Origin: Asparagopsis taxiformis
Lineage: Eukaryota; Rhodophyta; Florideophyceae; Bonnemaisoniales; Bonnemaisoniaceae
Direction of reading: 5' to 3'
DNA: 64,000 nucleotides
NCBI GenBank assembly: GCA_030407315.1
Contig: JALQPE010000158.1
Coordinates: forward strand, 62,001 to 126,000
The notes below the pieces were generated by a model that was not told the origin of the DNA, made no database searches, and was given only the letters and a program-made list of their open reading frames with translations. Within the stretch, counting starts at the first letter, position 1; every line of letters starts with the position of its first letter. A program made the translations under genes and the position numbers. Below, piece after piece: positions 8,964-17,611 of this stretch.

Positions 8964-10789
8964 GAAACAGCCAATGCTGGGCTTGCCCATCGAGCGGAGG
9001 AGTTCCTATACACTGCCCCGATCTCCTCCAATTTCTTGATTGTTTCCGAAAGAAACTCGCGCTGTGCAGGTGCGTATCGTCGTTGCGTGCACTTCATTTG
9101 CCTTGCATTCGATTTCATTTTGATTCTCATTGGTTCAACTTTGGCGGGTGCATCCGCTCCAAGTCGCACTCGGAAAATATCGCGGTATTCCTGAAGGATC
9201 TCAGAAGCCTTCCGTAAGCCTTCGGGAGATATACCATTATCTTCAGCTTCCTTGAGCATTTTCTCGAAGGCTGCATCGATTTCTGTGGTAGCATCAGAAT
9301 TATGATAGGCGCTGAATGATTCTGGAAGCGGGATGGGGTCATCCTCGATATCTTCGTATTTTAACCCCTTGTAATCGTTGAAACAGCTGATCCGTGACTC
9401 ATTATATGCTCGTTCTTGTGCAGGAGTTGCCATTTCACTGATATCGACATTGTCGTACTTCTCGCGCACACTCTGTAGATGGGATTCCAAGTCGAACCCT
9501 AAGCATCGCAGCAGTGGCCTCCCCAGAAGTACTTCATCCATATCATGTTCAATCACCAAGAATTCCACCTGACGGAGCCGCAGTGGGCCGCAAGGCAGAT
9601 TGAGTCTGATTGTAAGCGCTACCTTCTCTTTTGATGTAATCGTAGCCTCTTCGGGTACCTTCACGGCTAGTGATAGGCGTAGAGGTGGCTTGATTTCGGT
9701 CGTATTAACTGTCTTCCCTTCTCGATTCAGCTCGCTCAATATTCGCTTCGGGATTGCACTCCTATCTGCCCCTATATCGCCGAGAGCGGTAGTCTGAACG
9801 CTCTCCTCTATGACTGCTTTCCACCTTCCGTCGGGTGAGTTACAGCCAGTGAGTGCCGAGAGCTTCTTTCTGCTGCTGCGCAGTTTCCGAAATAGCTCAT
9901 TTTTTCTTTCTTTGGATGTGAATTTGCAATGCTTGAGAGGGTGTATGCCAGTGCATTCCTTGTTCAAACATGGAGTAGTCCATTCCTTATTGGAAGGGTT
10001 TTCTTTCGGCACCTGACGGTGGTTTGTGAGCTTCTCGGTGTCCCCAGGCCTGGCAGCGTCCTTTAGCCTGTCCGAAAGCCCTGGGATACTTCTCTGTGGT
10101 AAACCATTACCTCGATTGCGTTTTCGAGCTCTGAAGTCTTGTATGTCTCTAGGCCTCTCGTCTTTTGTACTCCGCCTCGGTGCGTACTTCGCATAATCCT
10201 TAGATGTCTCTATGAGCTTTTGCTGAAATGTATAAAGGTCGTACCGCTTCTCCACAGGCCAGTACTCCTGCTCTGATTTGATCATTTCCCTTACGAATGC
10301 TGGCTGAATTTTCGGTAGCAGCGCATTAATGACCGCTTTAGGTTCGTTGGTAATTGTCGCATCTGCGCCGTTTTTCCTTAATTCGCTGTAGACTTTGGTG
10401 AAGAACATCAGAACTGCTCCTTCTGGATCTGCTTCCGACACCATAAAATGCACATTTGTGAGTGCAGATGTGACACGTGGGGCGATATCCTGCTCAGTCG
10501 CAGCTGTTCTGGAAGTAATCCACTTCTTCATGTGCGCATTGGTAACATCTTTGACACTTTTGCATCCCGGGAACCTCTTCATCATTACTAACGAATGGAG
10601 TAGTTCTGATGAGACACATGCTTTCCGTCCAATTGCCTTGATATGGGTTTCCGGAGCCCTGTTAAGGTTTATTTCCTCGATCTGGTTCAAATATCGACTG
10701 TAGTCTAATTCGAACTGTACAAGGTCTGAGGAGAGCACGCTGTGAATCTCAGGATGTTTGATGGTACTCACGACACCTAGGGAGGCCAT
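8951..10789 (-). CDS. Gag-protease-RT polyprotein of a second Ty3/gypsy element, truncated by the chromovirus insertion
   Basis: The ATG at 10787-10789 is preferred to an upstream TTG. The protein has a helical Gag-like region (about 1-230), a zinc knuckle of unusual spacing (C-x4-C-x3-H-x4-C; CLNKECTGIHPLKHC) near residue 270, an aspartic protease with catalytic DIGADRSAIP and the downstream LLGRPLL element, and then the first part of a reverse transcriptase (RRYAPAQREFL, EEIGAVYRNSSARWASPALAV). The frame ends within four codons of that last RT motif, exactly where the sequence changes to the plus-strand chromovirus. The remaining RT, RNase H and integrase should therefore sit left of the chromovirus, outside the window. 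No internal stop is present, so this element was intact when it was hit. Confidence 0.88.
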   Translation of the reverse strand: MASLGVVSTIKHPEIHSVLSSDLVQFELDYSRYLNQIEEINLNRAPETHIKAIGRKACVSSELLHSLVMMKRFPGCKSVKDVTNAHMKKWITSRTAATEQDIAPRVTSALTNVHFMVSEADPEGAVLMFFTKVYSELRKNGADATITNEPKAVINALLPKIQPAFVREMIKSEQEYWPVEKRYDLYTFQQKLIETSKDYAKYAPRRSTKDERPRDIQDFRARKRNRGNGLPQRSIPGLSDRLKDAARPGDTEKLTNHRQVPKENPSNKEWTTPCLNKECTGIHPLKHCKFTSKERKNELFRKLRSSRKKLSALTGCNSPDGRWKAVIEESVQTTALGDIGADRSAIPKRILSELNREGKTVNTTEIKPPLRLSLAVKVPEEATITSKEKVALTIRLNLPCGPLRLRQVEFLVIEHDMDEVLLGRPLLRCLGFDLESHLQSVREKYDNVDISEMATPAQERAYNESRISCFNDYKGLKYEDIEDDPIPLPESFSAYHNSDATTEIDAAFEKMLKEAEDNGISPEGLRKASEILQEYRDIFRVRLGADAPAKVEPMRIKMKSNARQMKCTQRRYAPAQREFLSETIKKLEEIGAVYRNSSARWASPALAVSVER

Positions 10790-11100
10790 TTTGGGCGGAT
10801 GTAGTCGCTCACTGAAGTCCCTTGAGAAACCACACAATTTTGCGTCTTTAAAAGACAAAGCGCTTTGTTCTCGGTTTGCTGGTCTGCCGGGAGCTCAGGG
10901 CGGCGGCCTAGCGCGTAGCAGGTACTGAAAGGAGGCCACAGTCGGTACGAAGGTACCCCTCCCGGTCTGTTCGTGCAAACCGGGAGTCGAGTATTTATTG
11001 TGAATTCCCGAGTCGTCACTCGGTCGATCCCAGGCGCATGTGCCTAGTGCAAATCACCAGTCAGTGTCAGGGCTGACCAGGGCAGCTCGTATCGACAGTT
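8964..11100 (-). mobile_element. Second Ty3/gypsy element, 5' part, split by nested insertion
   Basis: It comprises the truncated Gag-protease-RT frame plus a leader of roughly 300 bases to its right. The 5' LTR should lie around 11.0-11.3 kb but I could not define its ends without a second copy. Composition is close to that of host sequence, in contrast with the inserted chromovirus. Confidence 0.7.
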
Positions 11101-11419
11101 ACATGCCATTCTACCCTACGTCGTAAGGGGCAAATTGTAATCGATACTATAATACTACAGATACATGAGATCATATCTGTATCGCTAAGTCGCATGATGA
11201 TAACCGATACTAATACGCTGATCAATAAATCCTGTATGTGTCGGACTCAGTGTGCTCAATGTCTGACCACGTGAGTAAACTACGATCGCGGCACTATGTA
11301 GAACAATGTACCCGACCAAATGGACAAAGAAGCTAATGCATGCCCACATCAGCACCATGCAATTCATGCTATAATCATTGCAGAGCATTCATTTTCCACC
11401 AGCATCTATCGACGTATTC
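10790..11419. other. Leader/LTR region of the second element, then AT-richer intergenic DNA
   Basis: No gene is seen. Two inverted repeats lie in the presumed 5' leader: CTCCCGGT/ACCGGGAG at 10959-10986 and CCGAGT/ACTCGG with a four-base loop at about 11008-11023. The stretch from about 11100 to 11419 is AT-richer and shows nothing recognisable before the P450 pseudogene. Confidence 0.45.
10959..10986. repeat. 8-bp-stem inverted repeat in the leader of the second element
   Basis: CTCCCGGT (10959-10966) and ACCGGGAG (10979-10986) are perfect complements separated by 12 bases. Retroelement leaders often have such stems for dimerisation or packaging; here that is only inferred from position. 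Confidence 0.45.
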
Positions 11420-12870
11420 CATATCATCATGCGTTTTCGCTATTTTCCTCTTTCTTGTTACGTCGGTCTACGAACTGACATGTGTCTCTCAATTCCTAGT
11501 CCTGTTTTTCGTGACTATTTTCCAGGTAGCGACGTGTATTGCATGTTGACTGATGTCAAAAGACTTGGCAGAGACATGCATCGGCTCTAGAAGAAACTGG
11601 GACAATTGTTCCAAATGTGGTTCGGTTTCCATCAAGTACTTCCAACGAGCCACCCAGATGACATTGCACACCTGGCGTTGTCAGTAGAAATCCAGCAGCA
11701 GTGGATAATGTATTACATACATTAGTACTAGGTAATTTATTAGCCATGCATAATGATGTGCACGTCATGACACGACGTCATCTTCGTAACCAATTCAATG
11801 ACTCATTTTTCTCTTGTTTCCAAGGCAAGATGATAGCTGCAGTCGATAAAATGACTGCAGTTCTATCAACATTGGCCACTGGTTCCAGCACAGAAACGCC
11901 AGTTATCGATATCTCTGAGTTGCTTGCACTCGCTTCTTTTCGGGTGATTGCCAACGTCGTTTTCGGCTGTTTTCTTAACAGGGAGGAAAGAATGCAGCTG
12001 TCATCATGAATTGACATATTTGTGGAAGAAATGATGGATGAATTCATCGGTTATCCATTCAGACAGATGTTTACTTCCTTGGTATTCGGAAGCGGTTGTT
12101 CTAGGCCTGTGATGAGGCTGGAAACGTTTGCGACACGATAGTCGCCGATAGAAAGAGTGAAATACCGCAAGAGAAGAATACACGTTTGCCAGACATTCTT
12201 GATGTAATCATCAGTATGCAACAAAGACAGACGCACGAAGAAATGATTTCTCAAGTGATGACATTTGCCGCTGTCGCGTTTCCCACCTCGACCAGTGCAG
12301 TCGCATAGGTCGTATAAGAAATCTGTTGACACGAACGTGTCGGTGCTAACGTGTGAAATGATGTGGACTGATTATGTAAGAACGAAAAAGCAAGCGATGC
12401 AATCTCTCATGAGGAGGTTACAAATTGCTTACATTTGCATCATTTATTGAAAGAAACTATGCGTCTACATCCGGCAGGCACCTTTTTTTATTCGTCGCGT
12501 TATTCGTGACACAATTCTCAGAGGGTCACACGTGGCGGTGAGGAAGGGAATGTACGTGGTCGGTATGGTACTCGCAGCTCGTAAAGGAGATGCAGGGAAA
12601 GACAGTGGGCGTTTCATGTTGGAACGATGAGGCTCGACATCGGAAGGCGGTCTGGATGAAGGGAGTGAAGTCCCAGTAAGCATGTATCTTCCATTCGGTG
12701 TCGGACCGAAAAACTACATTGGTCGATTTATCGCGGATCATGAAGCTGTGTTGATACCGGCAGAATTGTTTTCAAGATTCGATTTTCAAATCAGATGCCG
12801 CGAAATCAGCGAGTGCGGTTGGTGTCAATCCTCGATAGTTTGTTGTGATTCGTAATGCTTTCCCGATTCA
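11420..12870 (+). pseudogene. Cytochrome P450 pseudogene, tandem relative of the intact P450 downstream
   Basis: The stretch can be followed beside the intact P450 at 12960-14462 nearly from end to end, but with many in-frame stops and frameshifts. Matching landmarks: the membrane-anchor start near 11420; the CCAAATGTGGTT.GG segment near 11610; a 102-codon open piece at 11701-12009 matching residues of about 115-215 of the intact enzyme; the MISQV helix I segment near 12244; the RLHPAG region near 12460; and the haem loop near 12690-12720. The haem-binding cysteine codon is replaced by tyrosine (FGVGPKNYIGR), so even without the stops it could not ligate haem iron normally. It is an old tandem copy that has decayed. 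Confidence 0.85.
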
Positions 12871-12959
12871 TCTCAAGTAAAATATCTCCGCTTCACAACT
12901 ACTTTCCCTCCAGCGTCATCCTCCCGGTGAGACTGGCAACGCGACTATCGTGTTGAAAC

Positions 12960-14462
12960 ATGGACTACATCATTGCCATCTTTCTCCTACTGGCCATCGT
13001 GCTCGTGTCTTTCATCTATTCGTTTACAATCCCCTCCATTCCCGGCCCGACTTTGCGCGACTATCTGCCAGGCGGCGATGTATTCAACATGCTGACCGAC
13101 CCTCCCAAGCTGATGCGATATTTCATAATTCTCTACCAAAAGCACGGACCGCTATACCAAATGTGGTTTGGGATTCATCACATACTCGCTACGAGCAATC
13201 CCGCAGACATATCACAGATCCTCAGCAGCAATAGTTTCCAACGTCCAGCCTCCATGCGCTATGTGCTCAACGTCATGGCTCCCGGAAGCATATTTTCAAT
13301 GCCGATGCATCTTCATCGTGCCGCCAAACGTCATATGCGTGACCGTTTCAATGCATCCTTGCTCGATTCTTTTCACGACAAAATGGGCGCTTCGGTAGAC
13401 GAACTGACGCAAAATCTAGCACATTGTGTATCCGTCTCGCGCGAAAAAGCACAGTCTAACATTGTGGACATAAACACCCATATCTCGTCGGCAGCCTTCC
13501 GCATCCTGATCGACGTGGCATTCGGCGTCTCATTAACGCAAAAGCAGCGTCTATGGCTCGGCTCCAGAGTCGACGTATTTCTCGACCAAATGATTCAGGA
13601 AATGATTGGATATCCTTTCAGACAGATGGCTTCTTTTCTCGGAATTCGCAAGCATCTTTTCAAGTCACGTGATGACTTGAAAGCCTTCTGCGAACGCACC
13701 ATCGCCGATAGACAAAATGAAACGCCAGAGGAAAAGGAAAAACGTGCACCAGACTTGCTTGATGCCATCATCACTATAGATGGTCAGACGCCAGAGCAAA
13801 TGATCTCACAAGTTATCGTATTTGCAGCAGCTGGATTCCATACAACAGCACTTCTTGTCAGCTGGGCGATCTATGAACTAGCGTGCAATCCGAGCGTCGT
13901 AGCCAAGGTTTACAACGAAATTGATGCATTGTGTGCAAATAAGAAACCAACCGACCGGCTTCTTTTCGATGACGTGAAGCAGTTGACTTATTTGAAATAC
14001 GTTGTGAAGGAAACATTGCGTCTACACCCTGCTTCCGGATTTATTATTCGCCGAGCCGCCAATGACACGGTGCTCACAGGCTCCGGTTTAGCCCTGAAAG
14101 AGGGTATGCATGTAGTGGCGCTGATGCTTGCAGGACAGAAAAGTGATGTATGGACGAATCCGGACCGCTTCATGCCAGATCGTTGGGGGCCTGGACTGGA
14201 TGAGGGGAGAAAAGCACCGCTCGGATCGTACCTTCCATTTAGTTCAGGTCCCAGGAATTGTCCTGGACAGTTTCTGGCAGAGCATGAGGCGATGTTGTTG
14301 TTGGGCGAACTATATCGTCGGTTCGAGTTCTCGCTGGCTTGTAAGCCGGAGGAAGTTATTTCTTGCACTGGTTGGGTAGAAACTCCACGCTCAGCAAGTG
14401 TGCCCGGAGGGGAGCTCGATTCTGGAATTCCCGTGCGTATCAAGCTTCGAAATGCGAACTAG
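12960..14462 (+). CDS. Cytochrome P450, ER-anchored, 500 aa
   Basis: This is a full-length microsomal-type P450 monooxygenase. An N-terminal membrane anchor (about residues 4-27) is followed by the proline-rich IPSIPGP hinge. Helix I has AGFHTT at 291-296, the K-helix ExxR is E351-T-L-R354, a PERF-like NPDRFMPDRW follows, and the haem loop is FSSGPRNCPGQ with the ligand Cys434. The acidic residue that normally precedes the helix I threonine is histidine here (A-G-F-H-T-T), which may change proton delivery or mark a non-classical reaction. Substrate cannot be inferred. It is a single exon with a decayed copy immediately upstream, so the family expanded by tandem duplication. The next gene is convergent. 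Confidence 0.95.
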   Translation: MDYIIAIFLLLAIVLVSFIYSFTIPSIPGPTLRDYLPGGDVFNMLTDPPKLMRYFIILYQKHGPLYQMWFGIHHILATSNPADISQILSSNSFQRPASMRYVLNVMAPGSIFSMPMHLHRAAKRHMRDRFNASLLDSFHDKMGASVDELTQNLAHCVSVSREKAQSNIVDINTHISSAAFRILIDVAFGVSLTQKQRLWLGSRVDVFLDQMIQEMIGYPFRQMASFLGIRKHLFKSRDDLKAFCERTIADRQNETPEEKEKRAPDLLDAIITIDGQTPEQMISQVIVFAAAGFHTTALLVSWAIYELACNPSVVAKVYNEIDALCANKKPTDRLLFDDVKQLTYLKYVVKETLRLHPASGFIIRRAANDTVLTGSGLALKEGMHVVALMLAGQKSDVWTNPDRFMPDRWGPGLDEGRKAPLGSYLPFSSGPRNCPGQFLAEHEAMLLLGELYRRFEFSLACKPEEVISCTGWVETPRSASVPGGELDSGIPVRIKLRNAN

Positions 14463-14698
14463 ACGCGTTCTGAATGGCTATTGCAATCGCATGTTGAATG
14501 TTTGATGCGAGGTAAGGATCTGGAGCGTGAGACACAAATGCTGCTGAAATGAACGCAACTACAAGTTTAGATTTGTCCAATTCGAATGCGCGTTATCATC
14601 ATGGTTAATCTAGTTTCTCACGTGCCAATGAAATAATTGGATGTATGCATAAGATTTATATCTACAAGTTGTAGCAACCCATCACTAAACAACTCTAC

Positions 14699-17128
14699 CT
14701 AAATTGCAGTGTTTCCGAGAGGCCGCATGTCGGTCTCGTATCCATACACCGATCCATGACTTCTTGATTGATAATGTGCCCTTCTCGTAGACGGTCGGTC
14801 GGTCGCCGCAATCACCTTGGCCGCAAACGTCGAAAATTTAGCAAGGCCCTGTGGTTCGCCCGTGTCCCAAGCAACACTAGATCTATTCACATGGTGCGGT
14901 CTGGCAGTCATATCTGCTTTCGCTCGGTGTTGACTGCTTCTCTTTTTATCCCGCTGGTCTTGTATTATAGCAGGGTGATTCTCTCTGCGGAAATATCTCT
15001 TATCGTTGTGCAATGTCCGCGTCCCCGCAGTCGTACCTGGAAGATGCGCAGAAGGTGTACCCATATTCAGCACTGAACCTTCAACTTCACTACCACCTCG
15101 CATGAAAAACTTTTGTCTTTCTTCCTCGTCGAAATCACTCAGCGCCGATGCATACCCGTTCCTGTGAGAAGACGACGCTCGAACTGATGAATGATATGAA
15201 CTGCGATGGCTTCTTGGCAGGGAATGAGGAGATTCCAACGACTGACCATCAATACTTTGAATTTCTGAATGTCTCGAAGGTGCTTTTGAATGCCTTGATG
15301 ATACGTTCCCTGCTCCTGAGATGACCGTTGATCGATGAGATGATTCCGAACCTGTTCGATTTGTCCTTCTTTGTAAGTTCGAACTCTGGGAATAGCCCGC
15401 TGTTGTATGGCTCAGAGAATGATCTTCGACATCGGGTAGAATTCCGTTGTCGACAATATTTGTCAAAGGACGACTGATCTGAAGTCCCAAGGACTCAACA
15501 GACCCCATGTGCTGAACGCTAGACGCGATAGAACTTCCACTGCCATGTATATTTCTCTCTGCAATTCCACCAAGGCGACCATCACTTCTGACAGTAGTGT
15601 GTTCGCTTTCTACTTCATCGTTACGGAAATCTTCGCCGAAATTCGCATGGGGCATACCTTCTTTCACGTCTTCCTCATCATCAAAATCCGTGCCAAAGTC
15701 CACTGCGACCCCACCCGGTGGCGAGCCTTCGTCAGCAGCGAAGTCGTCTCCGAAATCTATATGCTCAGAATCACGTTGAACCCTGCCCCTGTCCAGTCTT
15801 TCATCAAAGTCATTCCCAAAGTTTGCATGCATTCCATCCTGCTGAGAGCGCCCTGTGCGTTTCCGCCTACGCTCATTGTTTCGGAAGTCGCCAATCACAG
15901 CAGAATCATGGCCCGCAGCTTGCGCATGCTCAGCTCTTACCTGTTCAATAATGGACATTTTAGAGCCAGCGGCAGTCTCACTATCTTCATCAATGAAATC
16001 ATCATCTAAATCGCCTTGGGCATCATGCTGCTGGTAACGCTGGCGGCTTTTTGCCGCAATGTCAAGCAATATGTTGTGCTTGCTAAACGGTGACAGCTTT
16101 TCTACAACTTCACGGTTCTGCATCTCAACTTCGCGTTTGTAATGTTCATGGGTACGTGCCTCCTCAGCAAGAGCAAGGATTTCAGGGCCTTTGAGAGTAA
16201 TAAAGGACATTCTTTGACGTATGAAAAGGGTTCTCACGTCAACTCCAGTTTCCATGTCTGTTCCTACTTTAGATATGAGGTCAAAGCACATAGCCTTTGC
16301 CACATCACGCACATGTATAGCATGTGCGGGACCAGAGTTGAATTTCACTGCGGCAGTTTCCTTCAAACGATGTGATTTGGATATGGAATGTCCACGCACG
16401 CCGTTTTGATCTTTGAGATTAGTCAGCATCCGCGGTACTTTGAAAAGTGTTATTACAGGTCCGTAACCACACGATTCTTCGTGTATTGCGGACAGAAAAT
16501 CCTCCAGCTCACCCTTGACGCGTAGATACTCAGACCTTTTGGATTTTGAATCAGCACCCGTACACGATAGAACGGCCACACGCAGTGTGCCGATCTCAAA
16601 CATTTCGCGAATGAAGCGAGAAGGAATGTCTACATTCACCTTATGGAAAGCATATGAACCCATATGTGAAAAATCTTCCTTGCTCGAGCCCAGACAGCAG
16701 AAGGCAAGATCACATTCGACGACATGCGTTGAGATAATGCGTTCAATGAAATCGAGATTGTCTACGATTAGTTGAAATTTATGTTCATCTCTGCGGCGAA
16801 CACGTATGGAATCACGACAGTCCACTTCTGCTATTGCCACGACGCTTGCAATCTGTTCGGAGCCAAGCAAGTAGTGCACAACCGATTTGCCGAGCTCTGT
16901 ATGCGCACCGCAGACGACTGCCACACTCGGTGACGAGGATTTTTCACTGTGTTCTTGGTCGTGTTCAAAGAGTGCGTGATGCTGGTCAAGCGCAGGCAGG
17001 AGCGAGACGTGTGCGCTGCGTTCACTGCGGATGTGTTGAGAGGCTTTGTGTTTGGCGGTTCTCGCTCGCGTTGAGGTGGTACGTACGCTGTGTTCACTGT
17101 GACTATGCTTGGAAGCTTTGTCTTTCAT
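14699..17128 (-). CDS. TIP30/HTATIP2-like Rossmann protein with long disordered FGxDF-repeat tail, 809 aa
   Basis: Residues of about 65-300 form an atypical short-chain dehydrogenase fold like TIP30/HTATIP2: a glycine-containing nucleotide-binding loop (VVCGAHTELGKSVV), the family signature FCCLGSSKEDF, and an S...Y..VKGE catalytic-type stretch (LSCTGADSKSKRSEYLRVKGE). The remaining 500 residues are low-complexity and charged. Between about residues 425 and 510 a short motif is repeated four times: HANFGNDFDE, HIDFGDDFAADE, AVDFGTDFDDEE and HANFGEDFRNDE. Human TIP30 is about 240 residues, so the tail is a large addition. The basic, His/Ser-rich first 60 residues look disordered. Start at the only upstream ATG, single exon. 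TIP30 proteins act in endocytic trafficking and transcription; which applies here is unknown. Confidence 0.75.
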   Translation of the reverse strand: MKDKASKHSHSEHSVRTTSTRARTAKHKASQHIRSERSAHVSLLPALDQHHALFEHDQEHSEKSSSPSVAVVCGAHTELGKSVVHYLLGSEQIASVVAIAEVDCRDSIRVRRRDEHKFQLIVDNLDFIERIISTHVVECDLAFCCLGSSKEDFSHMGSYAFHKVNVDIPSRFIREMFEIGTLRVAVLSCTGADSKSKRSEYLRVKGELEDFLSAIHEESCGYGPVITLFKVPRMLTNLKDQNGVRGHSISKSHRLKETAAVKFNSGPAHAIHVRDVAKAMCFDLISKVGTDMETGVDVRTLFIRQRMSFITLKGPEILALAEEARTHEHYKREVEMQNREVVEKLSPFSKHNILLDIAAKSRQRYQQHDAQGDLDDDFIDEDSETAAGSKMSIIEQVRAEHAQAAGHDSAVIGDFRNNERRRKRTGRSQQDGMHANFGNDFDERLDRGRVQRDSEHIDFGDDFAADEGSPPGGVAVDFGTDFDDEEDVKEGMPHANFGEDFRNDEVESEHTTVRSDGRLGGIAERNIHGSGSSIASSVQHMGSVESLGLQISRPLTNIVDNGILPDVEDHSLSHTTAGYSQSSNLQRRTNRTGSESSHRSTVISGAGNVSSRHSKAPSRHSEIQSIDGQSLESPHSLPRSHRSSYHSSVRASSSHRNGYASALSDFDEEERQKFFMRGGSEVEGSVLNMGTPSAHLPGTTAGTRTLHNDKRYFRRENHPAIIQDQRDKKRSSQHRAKADMTARPHHVNRSSVAWDTGEPQGLAKFSTFAAKVIAATDRPSTRRAHYQSRSHGSVYGYETDMRPLGNTAI

Positions 17129-17611
17129 GGTAGCAGTTTCACATGCGCTCGCTCTGTGCTAGTCGACAGTAGCGGCGATTCTAAAATTGTCAGAGGAAAG
17201 TTGTACTCGCGGACAAATCAGCGCGTGACATCTACGAGTGCTGCTGTCACGTAACGTGACAAGTACCTATTCTTGGCAGTCGGCGGTTGTGGAAGCGGAG
17301 TATTCAAATTCATTCGATACGACGGAGCGGTTGATGAATCTCCTCATCAACAACGGCATCGAGTAACACTCGGTGCCATAGATTTTGTGCAGACGCATCG
17401 CAAGACGCGTTTAATCACAGCCCTCATGGCTCGCAACAACTGTTATCGTCTTTCTCGCGACGATACTTTTCCTTTCCATGTGATTGGCTGAAAGAACAAT
17501 ACACACGTGTGCACAATGGATTGGAAGATCAAATCGCAATCTTCAAGCTAACACACTTCTGCACACACACCAGTGACCCCTCCTGCCGACAAGACGCTCA
17601 CTCACACAATC
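17129..17611. other. Shared upstream region of two divergent genes
   Basis: This 483-bp gap separates the start of the TIP30-like gene (minus) from the start of the SANT-like gene (plus). I see no RNA gene or conserved element; short frames in it look like chance. Confidence 0.4.

Noticed and set aside
11009..11064. tRNA-like 3' end (GGTCGATCCC ... CACCA) in the leader of the second element
   Set aside because: Spacing between the T-loop-like sequence and CCA is far too long and no D or anticodon arm exists. A primer-binding site is possible but could not be matched to a specific tRNA.
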